Origin: Ancrocorticia sp047602305
GTDB taxonomy: Bacteria > Actinomycetota > Actinomycetes > Actinomycetales > Actinomycetaceae
Length of the DNA stretch: 64,000 nt
Assembly (NCBI GenBank): GCA_047602305.1
Contig: JASGHO010000001.1
Span: 3,658,001-3,722,000, forward strand
Direction: 5' to 3'
The position numbers and the translations under genes are program-made. The notes below the pieces were generated by a model. That model was not told where the DNA came from. It saw nothing but the letters and a program-made list of their open reading frames with translations, and did not search any database. Of the stretch, positions 7,899-15,966 are shown one piece after another. How positions within the stretch are numbered: position 1 is the first letter of the stretch; every line of letters begins with the position of its first letter.

Positions 7899-8915
7899 AT
7901 GACTCTCACCCGCCGCCATTATGGATGGCTGCTCGTGCTCGCCGCGCTTGTTCTTGCGGGGGCTCTAGGTGCGCTGTGCATCGGCCCGGTCAGCACACCC
8001 GCGGGTGAAGCGCTCGGGGCGCTGAGGCGTTTCGTGACGGGGGAGTCCTCCAGCGCGCAAGATGCCCTCATCACCCACATCCGTCTACCGCGCATCATGT
8101 TGTCCGTTCTGGTGGGTGGCTCCCTGGCGGTTGCGGGGGCCGCGATGCAGGCGGTTTTTCGCAACCCGCTTGCGGAGCCTGGTATCACCGGGGTGTCGTC
8201 CGGCGCCGCCGTCGTGGCGGTGACTCTCATCGTGACGGGAACGGTCTCGGCCACCTCGTGGCTGCTTCCGGTGGGAGCATTCTGTGGTTCCCTGGTGGCC
8301 ACCGCGATTGTGCAGTCGGTGGGTTTCGGGAGAGCGGGTACTTCGACGGCGTCGCTGCTCCTCGTGGGCATGGCCCTCAATTCGTTCCTCGGCGCCATCA
8401 CCTCGGCCCTTATCGCGAATGCTCCTAGTTCGGACGACGCCCGCTCAGCCATGTTCTGGCTCAACGGTGACCTCACCGGCCGCACCCTGGCGGACGTGGC
8501 CATGGTCATCATTCCGCTGCTCGTGGGAGTGGTGGGGGTTTTCTTCTTTGCGCGCGAACTCAACATGCTGTTGCTGGGGGATGCCACCGCCCAGTCCGCC
8601 GGCGTGAATGTGCGTCTCGTGTCGAACCTGGTGCTCGCCTGTGCGGCTCTCACAGCGGCGGCAGGTGTGGCCGCCACCGGAGTCATCTCGTTCGTGGGGT
8701 TGGTGGTGCCGCATCTGGTGCGCCTCATGTTTGGAGCCAACCACCGCTTCCTCCTGCCCGCATCCTTCCTGGTGGGGGCCCTTTTCCTCACCGCGGCAGA
8801 CACCGCTGCGCGCATGCTCTTCAACCCCATCGTGCTCCAGACCGGCACTATCACCGCCCTGGTGGGCGCGCCGTTCCTCCTCTTCCTTGTGGTGCATCGA
8901 AGGAGGAAGAGCTAA
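7899..8915 (+). CDS. FecCD-family ABC transporter permease (iron-siderophore/heme/cobalamin)
   Basis: Integral membrane permease of 338 residues, the membrane path of a metal-chelate importer. It has about nine or ten hydrophobic helices and the FecCD/BtuC motifs RLPRIMLSVLVGGSLAVAGA, QAVFRNPLAEPGITGVSSGA and, near the C-terminus, GVISFVGLVVPHLVRLM. ATG 7899 has a GAAGGA site nine bases upstream. It overlaps the ATPase gene at base 8915 and forms an operon permease-ATPase-binding protein. The substrate cannot be fixed from sequence. The gene context (iron boxes elsewhere in the window) favours iron or heme. Confidence 0.92.
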   Translation: MTLTRRHYGWLLVLAALVLAGALGALCIGPVSTPAGEALGALRRFVTGESSSAQDALITHIRLPRIMLSVLVGGSLAVAGAAMQAVFRNPLAEPGITGVSSGAAVVAVTLIVTGTVSATSWLLPVGAFCGSLVATAIVQSVGFGRAGTSTASLLLVGMALNSFLGAITSALIANAPSSDDARSAMFWLNGDLTGRTLADVAMVIIPLLVGVVGVFFFARELNMLLLGDATAQSAGVNVRLVSNLVLACAALTAAAGVAATGVISFVGLVVPHLVRLMFGANHRFLLPASFLVGALFLTAADTAARMLFNPIVLQTGTITALVGAPFLLFLVVHRRRKS

Positions 8916-9733
8916 TGGGATTCCATCGTGACACTGTCCCCGCCGCCTCCGGGATTTCTCTCGCGGACCTGCGCGTGAGTTATGGCCCGCGCCCCATTCT
9001 TGACGGCATCTCCCTCGATTTCGCCCCGGGGAAAGTGCACGGCCTCATCGGCCCCAACGGCGCCGGGAAATCCACACTGGTCAAGGCGCTGCTCAACCTC
9101 ATTCCCTATGAGGGAACGGTCAAGGTTGGCGGGCGCGACACCCAGTCGATGAAACCCCGCGAACGCGCCCGTCACCTCTCCTACCTCGCCCAAGACACGG
9201 CCCGGGCCAGCGACTTCACTGGGCGGCAGTTGGTGGAGATGGGCCGCTACGCCCGTTCCTCACGTTTTAGTTCCGTCACTGCCGACGACGTCGCCGCGGT
9301 GGACGCTGCGTTGCACCTCACCGGGGCTGGGGCGTGGGCCTCGCGCCCTGTCGCCCAGACGAGTGGCGGCGAGCAGCAGCTCACCGGCCTGGCGCGGGCG
9401 CTCGCCCAGGATGCTCCCGCGCTGATCCTCGATGAACCGGTGTCCGCCCTGGACATGGCGCACGAGATGGCGGTGCTTCGGCTCATGCATCCGTGGGTGG
9501 AGCAGAAGAAGGCGAGGCGGCTCGTCGTCGTCGTTCTTCATGATCTCTCACTCGCGGCGCGCTTTTGTGACGAACTGGTGTTGCTGGCGCCGTCTCACGA
9601 AGGGGCTGTTGTGGCGGCCCAGGGGAGTCCCGAAGACGTGCTGACCTCCGAGCTGCTGGGCGCGGCCTACGGCATTACCGTGGATGTGCGCCGCTCCCAG
9701 GTCACCCATTCGCTCACTGTCACGCCCCTGTGA
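8915..9733 (+). CDS. ABC transporter ATP-binding protein of the FecCD importer
   Basis: Cytoplasmic ATPase of 272 residues energising the importer. Walker A GPNGAGKST is near residue 48, a Q-loop in LSYLAQDTA near 90, an ABC signature in the form TSGGEQQLTG near 150 (TSGGE replaces LSGGQ), Walker B APALILDEPVSALD near 170, and the H-loop in VVVLHDLSLAA near 210. It starts at ATG 8915, sharing one base with the permease stop. FhuC/FepC/HmuV-type relatives have this size and order. Confidence 0.92.
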   Translation: MGFHRDTVPAASGISLADLRVSYGPRPILDGISLDFAPGKVHGLIGPNGAGKSTLVKALLNLIPYEGTVKVGGRDTQSMKPRERARHLSYLAQDTARASDFTGRQLVEMGRYARSSRFSSVTADDVAAVDAALHLTGAGAWASRPVAQTSGGEQQLTGLARALAQDAPALILDEPVSALDMAHEMAVLRLMHPWVEQKKARRLVVVVLHDLSLAARFCDELVLLAPSHEGAVVAAQGSPEDVLTSELLGAAYGITVDVRRSQVTHSLTVTPL

Positions 9734-9750
9734 CTTTGGAAAGGAATCTT

Positions 9751-10746
9751 GTGAAAAATACATCTATGTCCGGCCTCGCGCGCGTCGTTGCAGCGGCCGC
9801 CGTGAGCGTCTTGCTGCTTGCTGGGTGCTCGTCGTCTGGTGATGACGCGGCGCCGTCGGCTTCCGCAACAGCGTCGGCTTCCGCGACGGCTCCTGCTACA
9901 GCGACCGCCGCGCCCAGCGAGGATACCGACGCGGCACTGGAGCATCCCAGCCGTATTGTCGCGGTGACGAGCGAGACGGCCGACATGGCGCTGCTGCTTG
10001 CCGGGCCGGAAGCGATGGCGGCGGTTGCTGTGGGGTCGCAGTCTCCGGAGCAGGGGATGCTCCCGGACCTCGCGGGCCAGGTGGCAGACACGCTCCCGCA
10101 CGGCATCACCCCGGATGCCGAACAGATCCTTTCCTACAACCCGGATCTGGTGGTGGCCACGATTCGCCACGGATCGGAGCAGAGCACGGCGGACCAGGTG
10201 GCGTCGGCGGGGGTGCAGATGGTGGAGTTCCCCTCCTCCGCATTCAATAGCCCCGAGGCCTACGCGGATACGCTGCGCCAGATGGGTGAACTCACCGGCT
10301 ACCCGGCCAAGGCCGAGAAGTACGCCACCGAGTACCTCGATGCCATTACGGCCATTGACGCGCAGAAGAAGGGCAACTCGCCGCGCGTGCTGGCGCTGCT
10401 GTTCCGCGGCGGCAAGGTGATGGCCTTCTCCGGCGACAACATGGTGCCCGTTCTCGCGGCCCGCGCCGGAGCGGTGGACGCCGCAGCCGACGCCGGAATC
10501 ACCGCCACCGGGCCCATCGACGCCGAACTCCTGGTGCGTGCCAACCCCGACATCATCTTCCTGGAGGGGCTGCGCGAAGGCGATAAGGCCCAGTTCGATG
10601 AACTCCTCGGTAGCCCGGCCGTCGCCGACATTCCCGCGGTTGCGGGCGGCAAAGTTCATCTGCTTCCCAGCACCGAGGCATCCTCGATTGCCGGCATCAA
10701 CCTGCCCGTGGGCTACCAGAAGATCATGGACATCATCAATGGGTGA
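9751..10746 (+). CDS. Substrate-binding lipoprotein of the FecCD importer
   Basis: Extracellular lipid-anchored receptor for the importer. I choose GTG 9751, with AAGGA at 9741-9745, over GTG 9730, which overlaps the ATPase stop, giving 331 residues. Signal peptide with lipobox LLLAGC, then a Ser/Ala/Thr linker of about 35 residues and two lobes of the periplasmic-binding type (RIVAVTSETADMALLLAG, ITPDAEQILSYNPDLVVAT, ITATGPIDAELLVRANPDIIFL). Motif spacing resembles HmuT/BtuF-type heme or cobalamin receptors. The ligand is unproven. Confidence 0.9.
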   Translation: MKNTSMSGLARVVAAAAVSVLLLAGCSSSGDDAAPSASATASASATAPATATAAPSEDTDAALEHPSRIVAVTSETADMALLLAGPEAMAAVAVGSQSPEQGMLPDLAGQVADTLPHGITPDAEQILSYNPDLVVATIRHGSEQSTADQVASAGVQMVEFPSSAFNSPEAYADTLRQMGELTGYPAKAEKYATEYLDAITAIDAQKKGNSPRVLALLFRGGKVMAFSGDNMVPVLAARAGAVDAAADAGITATGPIDAELLVRANPDIIFLEGLREGDKAQFDELLGSPAVADIPAVAGGKVHLLPSTEASSIAGINLPVGYQKIMDIING

Positions 10747-10768
10747 GGGTTACTGAATCTCGGCGAGT

Positions 10769-10954
10769 TGGTGGATTGTGACGTCGTCGTCGGCAAGAGG
10801 GGCCGCGTTGCAAGAACGAGAATCGACATCTGCCCTTAGCGTCAGATATCGCCCTTATATCGGCGATATCCAGCGCTAAGGGCAGTTATCGGCGAGTTGA
10901 CGGACGCGCCGTACGGCGCGGTGACGTACTGGTGGATTGTGACGTCGTCGTCGG
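10769..10954. repeat. Two identical 25-bp direct repeats flanking a hairpin
   Basis: The sequence starting TGGTGGATTGTGACGTCGTC occurs at 10769-10793 and again at 10930-10954, 161 bp apart. Just before the first copy is CGGCGAGTTG (10761), and a second CGGCGAGTTG is at 10890. Between the copies lie a 24-nt-arm hairpin and the palindrome CGCGCCGTACGGCGCG (10905-10920). The 316-bp gap 10747-11062 contains no gene. Confidence 0.8.
10830..10885. repeat. Long hairpin (24-nt arms, 8-nt loop) upstream of ssrA
   Basis: The left arm 10830-10853 begins CTGCCCTTAGCG. The right arm 10862-10885 ends CGCTAAGGGCAG. Matching is 21 of 24, with the three mismatches grouped. The loop is CTTATATC. There is no T-tract. 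It may end transcription of the importer operon but looks more like a palindromic repeat element. Confidence 0.75.
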
Positions 10955-11062
10955 GTCACGTCGTCGCCGAAATTGCCGGGAATAGATTCGTCAGCGGTGG
11001 TGTTACACTAGGTGAGCACCCCTCGTGGGCGCGCACCGGGCAGCCGGGTAATAACTGAATAA

Positions 11063-11431
11063 GGGGATGATCGGTTTCGACGGCGAATGTTTGTCGAAGG
11101 GAAGCGGGTCGAGGATGCAGAGTCATCTCGTAAACGATTCTCTGTAAACCAATAGGTGCCACTGAAAAGCGCACCGATTTCGCCCTCGCCGCCTGAGCGA
11201 GCTCCGAAATCCGTCAGTCTGAGGGTGCTTTCTCCTCGGAGCCTGGCGTCGTTTTAGAAAGCCACTGCTGAGCAGGTAGGTCACGGGCCTGCTCGGAACA
11301 CTTACGTGACTAAGTTCGTCAGTGACTTGTTCGTGAGAGCACTGGAGCCGAAAACAACGATTTAACGGACTGCACCCGGAGAATACTTGGGCATGCTTCG
11401 TCGGACGCGAGTTCAATTCTCGCCATCTCCA
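11063..11431 (+). ncRNA. ssrA: Transfer-messenger RNA (tmRNA)
   Basis: Rescues stalled ribosomes together with SmpB. The 5' end GGGGATGATCGGTTTCGACG is the canonical tmRNA start. The 3' end has the T-arm GAGTTCAATTCTC and CATCTCC, which pairs with the 5' GGGGATG to form the acceptor stem. The tag frame starts at GCC 11158 and reads ATEKRTDFALAA, then TGA 11194-11196. The terminal ALAA is the protease recognition end. The genomic sequence after CTCC is ACAG, so the CCA end is not encoded. TACACT at 11004-11009 is a plausible -10 box. Ends are set by the stem and may be off by a base or two. Confidence 0.96.
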
Positions 11432-11460
11432 CAGTTCAGCGGTACCGCCGCTGAGAACAC

Positions 11461-11497
11461 AATGGGCTCTGACCTTCGGGTTGGGGCCCATTTTGTT
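11461..11497 (+). terminator. Intrinsic terminator of ssrA
   Basis: Stem AATGGGCTCTGACC, loop TTCG, then GGTTGGGGCCCATT and TTGTTT. Its position 30 bases after ssrA also argues against starting the next gene at 11481. Confidence 0.85.
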
Positions 11498-11570
11498 TGT
11501 CGTGAGAAACCGGATCAATCGTTCGCAACTTACGGTACAATTCAGATGGGTCCGAACGAGAGGAGAAGGC

Positions 11571-12512
11571 GTGCCAGATCTGTCCGTCGCCATTGGAGTA
11601 TTGACCTTCAAGCGAAATGAGTCTCTTGAGGAGTTGCTCCCGCGGCTACTTGCCCAGCTTGATACTCTTCCCTCGGATATCCGAGCCGAGATACTGGTCA
11701 TTGACAACGATCCCGGGCGTTCGGCTGAACCCTTGGCGGATGGCCGTCACCCTGCAATTCGTTACGTCAACGAACCGACGCCGGGCATTGCGGCTGCTCG
11801 CCAGCGTTGCCTGGATGAGGCCGTCGAATTCGATTTGCTTCAGTTTATCGACGACGACGAAGAACCGGTCGGTGAGTGGCTGCTCACGATGATCAACACG
11901 TGGCGTAACTTCGGGCACCCGTCAGCGGTTGCCGGGCGTGTGATCCCCCGCTACGAGGTCGCTCCAAGCGATTGGATTATTGCCGGTGGTTTCTTCGATC
12001 GCCCTCATCACCCAACTGGGACTCCGCTGAACGCGGCGTCATCCGGTAATCTCCTCCTCGACCTTCACCAAGTGCGCACCTACGGCGTCGAATTTGATCG
12101 TTCTCTCGGACTATCTGGTGGTGAGGACACGTTGTTCACAACAACTCTTATTGCCAAGGGTGGGAACATCGTGTTCTGTGATGAAGCCGGCGTCATTGAT
12201 GTGGTTCCCGCTGATCGCAGCACTCGTGAGTGGGTACTCAAGCGCAAGTGGTTCCATGGCAACACGGCTGCAACCACACGCCTCCGCCACGCTTCAGGCG
12301 TGCGCCAATGGGGCGTGAGATTCGTTCTGGTCGCTGGCGGTGCTGTCCGCGTAGTTGTTGGTTTGGTGCGAGTTGCGGCCGGAAAACTCACACGAAATCT
12401 TTCACTGAATGCACGAGGGTGGAAGCTGACATCCCGCGGCCGTGGCATGATCGCGGGTGGTTTGGGACGCGTTCGTTCCGAGTATGCACGGAAGGAATCG
12501 AAGTCTTCATGA
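11571..12512 (+). CDS. Family 2 glycosyltransferase
   Basis: Predicted 313-residue cytoplasmic/membrane-associated GT-A glycosyltransferase that transfers a sugar from a nucleotide donor. GTG 11571 follows GAGGAGAAGG at 11558-11567. The frame is open to 11481, but that lies in the ssrA terminator. The fold shows LSVAIGVLTFKRN at the start, EILVIDNDPG near 40, the metal-binding DDDEEP near 93 and LGLSGGEDTLF near 180. The C-terminal third is basic and hydrophobic. It is a close paralogue of the gene at 31698-32645 (shared VAI-LTFKR, NDPgRSAEP, YVNEPTPGIA, GGEDTL). It shares ATGA with the deacetylase downstream and opens the glycan locus. Confidence 0.88.
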   Translation: MPDLSVAIGVLTFKRNESLEELLPRLLAQLDTLPSDIRAEILVIDNDPGRSAEPLADGRHPAIRYVNEPTPGIAAARQRCLDEAVEFDLLQFIDDDEEPVGEWLLTMINTWRNFGHPSAVAGRVIPRYEVAPSDWIIAGGFFDRPHHPTGTPLNAASSGNLLLDLHQVRTYGVEFDRSLGLSGGEDTLFTTTLIAKGGNIVFCDEAGVIDVVPADRSTREWVLKRKWFHGNTAATTRLRHASGVRQWGVRFVLVAGGAVRVVVGLVRVAAGKLTRNLSLNARGWKLTSRGRGMIAGGLGRVRSEYARKESKSS

Positions 12513-13240
12513 GTTCGTTGAAGAGACGCGCACGCACCTTGGTACGTCGCGGCCTTGATATCGTGACTAGTCCTGTTGGTTCTGTTCTTCGCTTTCGTGG
12601 CATCGATTCGGCGATTGCTCTGACGTTCGACGACGGCCCGGATCCCGAGGTGACACCCGCGCTTCTTGATGTGCTCGCGGATGCCGGAGCTTCAGCGACC
12701 TTCTTCATGTTGGACACGCGGGTTCGCCGCTACCCGGAGATTGCTCGCAGTGTGCGAGATGCCGGGCACGAGATTGCCCTGCATGGGCTCGATCATCGCA
12801 GACTCACCACGTTGAGCCACAGCGAGGCCGCGGCCTCAATAGTACGGGGAAAAGCGGAGCTGGAAGCTGCGCTTGACGTGCAGGTTCGCTGGTTCCGACC
12901 GCCCTACGGGGCGCATGATCTGAGTATCTGGCGTGCGGCACGTTCCGCCGGTATGGACGTCATGCTGTGGGGCCCAACGCTGCATGATTGGGCTCAAGAG
13001 ACTCGCGAGCAGCGCTGGTCAAAGATCTCCGCGCGGCCCGGAGACATTGTTCTCGGACACGACGGGATCGCCGGGGCAATGGATGGCGCGAGCGCCGATG
13101 CTCCTCCTCCCAATCTTGATCGTGCTCGGTGGGCGGGAGAAGTTCTGGAACACTACCGCAGCCAGGGGCTCACCTCGATCACGGTGAGTGAAGCTGCCCG
13201 CCAAGGCAAAGCTGTGCGGGGTGCTCGCTGGACGCGCTGA
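12509..13240 (+). CDS. Polysaccharide deacetylase (NodB-type)
   Basis: Predicted 243-residue metal-dependent deacetylase that removes N- or O-acetyl groups from a polysaccharide. ATG 12509 overlaps the preceding stop (ATGA), so the pair is coupled. CE4 motifs are all seen: ALTFDDGPDP (catalytic Asp pair), HGLDHRRL (the H-x3-H metal site), RWFRPPYGAHD, and LWGPTLHDW. No signal peptide is obvious, only a basic N-terminus (MSSLKRRARTLVRRG), so it may act at the inner membrane face or be exported by an unusual route. The substrate is unknown. The glycan locus suggests a surface polysaccharide rather than chitin. Confidence 0.88.
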   Translation: MSSLKRRARTLVRRGLDIVTSPVGSVLRFRGIDSAIALTFDDGPDPEVTPALLDVLADAGASATFFMLDTRVRRYPEIARSVRDAGHEIALHGLDHRRLTTLSHSEAAASIVRGKAELEAALDVQVRWFRPPYGAHDLSIWRAARSAGMDVMLWGPTLHDWAQETREQRWSKISARPGDIVLGHDGIAGAMDGASADAPPPNLDRARWAGEVLEHYRSQGLTSITVSEAARQGKAVRGARWTR

Positions 13241-13270
13241 GGCTTTTATAGGACACGCTGAGGTTTTTAT
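13231..13270. repeat. 19-bp near-direct repeat at the deacetylase stop codon
   Basis: GACGCGCTGAGGCTTTTAT (13231-13249) and GACACGCTGAGGTTTTTAT (13252-13270) differ at two positions with a 21-bp period. The first contains the TGA stop at 13238-13240. Confidence 0.75.
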
Positions 13271-13274
13271 GAAC

Positions 13275-13315
13275 AGTGGCCCCGGATCTGGTATCTCACC
13301 AGATCCGGGGCCACT
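13275..13315. terminator. Bidirectional terminator between convergent genes
   Basis: Perfect 17-bp stem (AGTGGCCCCGGATCTGG / its complement) with loop TATCTCA, followed by CTTTG. It serves the deacetylase (+) and the glycosyltransferase (-). Confidence 0.88.
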
Positions 13316-13341
13316 CTTTGCTCAATTTACTTTGCGTCTTC

Positions 13342-14490
13342 TTACTTTGCGTCAGCTGCCTGCGCCAGGACCCGTGCAACTTCTTGCTGGTAACGCTCGA
13401 CGGTGAAACGAGACGTTGAATTCTCGTAGCCGGCACGTGCCAGCTCGGCGGCACGCTCTGGATCATCAAGGAGCTCCTTGAGAGCCCGGGCGAGATCGCT
13501 GCCCGATTCGGGCTGAGCGTGCAGCCCGTTGACGCCGTCGGTCACGATCTCGACGAGTCCCTGAACAGCGGAGACCACCAGGGGGCGATAGGCCAACTGT
13601 GCCTCGACGGCCACGTTTCCGAACGGTTCGACACGCGAAGGAACAATGACGATGTCTGCGGCAGCGAGAGAATTCCATACCGGCCGCACGTATCCGTGGA
13701 ATGTCACGGCACCCGCGAGGTCTTCCTTAGCGGCGCGTTCACGCAGCTCCTTCTCGTACCATTCGTATCCGGGGAAGATCGCACCGTAGAGATCGAGATG
13801 AATGTTGTAGCCCTGCGAGCGCAGCTGTGCGGCGGCTTCGAGAGCGACATCGGTTCCCTTGCGGGGGCTGAGCCTTCCCACGAGGGCGATGTGCGTGGGA
13901 CCCTCCTGTGCGGGACGGGGTGTGGTTTCACCCTCGGGCCCGGGAACCCCGTTGTAGACGAGTTCGAGCTTGTTCTTCAGCGGCGGAAGGACATCGGTGA
14001 TTGCGCGCGTGGCAGCCTTGCTGTTCACCACCCCGATCTTGGCAAGGAAAAGGGGGGAGACGAGAGCTGTGCGGACGATCCGAGAGCCGTCCTCCTCAGC
14101 TTCGTGGACGTGAACAACGGAGCGAGTTCGGGCGGCCAAAGCCGCCAGCTGCCACACCGGGATGGTCAGCGTGTTGACCCATACGATCTGTGGGCGAATC
14201 TTGCGCAGAAGTCGTCGGCCGCCGAGCGTGGCCGTGACCGTGTCGCGAAGGAAGCCGAGGATTCGCCGTGGGTGCAGGAGCGCCTTGCGGAGAACGGGAA
14301 CGGGGATCACAAGGATCTCAGCACCGCGTTCAGCCAGAAGGGGTAGTAATGGCCCCTCTTCGGGGATTGTTACTACAACGCGCCAGCCAGCATCGACAAA
14401 TCCGGTGACGGTTTCAAGGAGCTGGAGGTCTGAGCCGTAGAGGTCGGGTGAAGGATGTGCTACCAGAACTGTTTTCCGCTGTTGTGCCAC
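13342..14490 (-). CDS. Family 4 glycosyltransferase
   Basis: GT-B glycosyltransferase of 382 residues. GTG start at 14490 with AAGGA seven bases upstream. The N-terminal acceptor half contains HPSPDLYGSDLQLLETV and the C-terminal donor half contains ALVGRLSPRKGTDVALEAA, ITFHGYV-like VTFHGYVRPV, and the E-x7-E type motif VEPFGNVAVEAQLA. It is transcribed away from the 14803 gene, and the 312-bp gap between them holds the divergent promoters. Presumably it adds one residue of the surface polysaccharide. Donor and acceptor are unknown. Confidence 0.9.
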   Translation of the reverse strand: MAQQRKTVLVAHPSPDLYGSDLQLLETVTGFVDAGWRVVVTIPEEGPLLPLLAERGAEILVIPVPVLRKALLHPRRILGFLRDTVTATLGGRRLLRKIRPQIVWVNTLTIPVWQLAALAARTRSVVHVHEAEEDGSRIVRTALVSPLFLAKIGVVNSKAATRAITDVLPPLKNKLELVYNGVPGPEGETTPRPAQEGPTHIALVGRLSPRKGTDVALEAAAQLRSQGYNIHLDLYGAIFPGYEWYEKELRERAAKEDLAGAVTFHGYVRPVWNSLAAADIVIVPSRVEPFGNVAVEAQLAYRPLVVSAVQGLVEIVTDGVNGLHAQPESGSDLARALKELLDDPERAAELARAGYENSTSRFTVERYQQEVARVLAQAADAK

Positions 14491-14802
14491 CTGAAATTCC
14501 TTTGAAAAGACATTTTGTAAGATTAGGATACAAATCGTGCCCTATCTGACACCATTATTACATCCATTGAGGCCAACTAAGCCACTATTATGTACAAAGA
14601 CATCACTTTGAGAGGCGGCTCATGTTACCTCGGAGAATTAACTGAACTCGACCGTAGGCGTGGAGCGTTCCGGCGCGACATGGCTTGGTTCGAGATTTGA
14701 TCGGAACAGGAAACGGATAACTGTGGGAAGACTTAGAGGTGGGTACATGACCCGCGATCTTGAGATGATGCGGTACTTTGATAACACACGGGGAGTTGGC
14801 TG
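14491..14802. promoter_or_regulatory. Divergent promoter region of the glycan locus
   Basis: A+T-rich 312-bp gap between two divergent glycosyltransferase genes, without a credible ORF. TACATGACC (14744) and TACTTTGATAACACA (14774) resemble the TACTTTTGG units of the phased array upstream of the 19103 gene. GGGGAG before ATG 14803 is the ribosome site. Confidence 0.4.
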
Positions 14803-15966
14803 ATGAAGAGTTCATTATCGATCGCAATGGTGGGAACTCGTGGAGTTCCCGCGCGCTACGGCGGATTCGAGACCGCCATTGAGGAGATCGGTGTCCGCCT
14901 GGCGGATCGCGGCCATCGTGTTCGCGTCTACTGCCGCACGGGTAATTCGGAAGTCAAGGACAGCTACCGCGGAATGGAGCTCGTGACGCTTCCCGCTCTG
15001 CGGCAGCGGAGCCTGGAGACACTGAGCCACACGGCTTTGTCCACAGTCCATCTGGCTGCGCATCGCACCGATGTCGGCTTCATCTTCAACGCCGCCAACT
15101 CGCCCTTCCTCCCTATTTTCCGAGCTGCTCGAATCCCCGTTGCCACGCATGTGGATGGACTTGAGTGGAAGCGCGGCAAGTGGGGTAAGGGTGGCCAGCT
15201 CTACTACCGCGGCGCTGAGACGGCCTCGGTCTGGATGTCCGACGCCCTCATTGCCGACGCCCAGGGAATCGCTGATTACTACACGAACGAGTACAACGTT
15301 CCCACGGAGCTCATTGCCTACGGCGCCCCGATCCTTGAGGATGCGGGCCATTCCAAGTTGGCCGAGATGGATCTCGCTCCGGATTCCTTCCATCTGGTGG
15401 TGGCCCGATTCGAACCGGAAAACCATGTCGATCTCATCGTGGAAGGGTACGTCCGCTCCAACGCCAAGCTGCCGCTCGTCGTGGTGGGATCTGCTCCCTA
15501 CGCGAATGAGTACATCGCGAAGATCAATGCGATTGCTGGAAACGACCCCCGTGTCCGCCTCGTCGGTGGCGTGTGGGACCAGGAGCTGCTCGATCAGCTG
15601 TATGCCAACGCATTGACGTACCAGCACGGACACTCCGTGGGCGGTACCAACCCATCGCTGCTGCGCGCCATCGGCGCCGGTGCTGCTACCTCGGCCTTTG
15701 ACGTTTCCTTCAACCGCGAAGTGGTGGGAGAGGCCGGCACGTACTTCTCCACGTCGGCAGATGTGGCTCGGTTGATCGAAGAGGCCGAGAGCAATGTCTC
15801 GGGCCAACGCACCCGCGGAGCACAGCTGCGTGAACGCGCCCGCGCGTACGATTGGGACCTTGTCGCCGATGGGTACGAAGATCTTGCTTTCCGGCTGCAC
15901 GCCGGAACAACACCCGGGACCCACTTCGGTCGCCGTCGTCGCAACGTGAAGGAATCAGGAAAGTGA
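14803..15966 (+). CDS. DUF1972-type glycosyltransferase (rhamnosyltransferase-like)
   Basis: GT-B glycosyltransferase of 387 residues with the DUF1972 N-terminal domain: IAMVGTRGVPARYGGFETAI at residues 6-25, then HVDGLEWKRGKWG near 115 and the donor-binding half (YVRSNAKLPLVVVGSAPYA, QHGHSVGGTNPSLLRAIGAG). The motif GGTNPSLLRA is characteristic of this subfamily, whose members often add rhamnose or the first residue in capsule and exopolysaccharide repeat units. ATG 14803 has a GGGGAG site. The stop overlaps the next GTG, giving an operon of three genes to 17606. Confidence 0.9.
   Translation: MKSSLSIAMVGTRGVPARYGGFETAIEEIGVRLADRGHRVRVYCRTGNSEVKDSYRGMELVTLPALRQRSLETLSHTALSTVHLAAHRTDVGFIFNAANSPFLPIFRAARIPVATHVDGLEWKRGKWGKGGQLYYRGAETASVWMSDALIADAQGIADYYTNEYNVPTELIAYGAPILEDAGHSKLAEMDLAPDSFHLVVARFEPENHVDLIVEGYVRSNAKLPLVVVGSAPYANEYIAKINAIAGNDPRVRLVGGVWDQELLDQLYANALTYQHGHSVGGTNPSLLRAIGAGAATSAFDVSFNREVVGEAGTYFSTSADVARLIEEAESNVSGQRTRGAQLRERARAYDWDLVADGYEDLAFRLHAGTTPGTHFGRRRRNVKESGK

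Noticed and set aside
11481..11570. Earlier start for the first glycosyltransferase
   Set aside because: It would begin inside the ssrA terminator. GTG 11571 has a good ribosome site and the family N-terminus.
12230..12508. N-terminal extension of the deacetylase frame
   Set aside because: It runs through the end of the glycosyltransferase gene. ATG 12509 with an ATGA overlap gives a normal protein.
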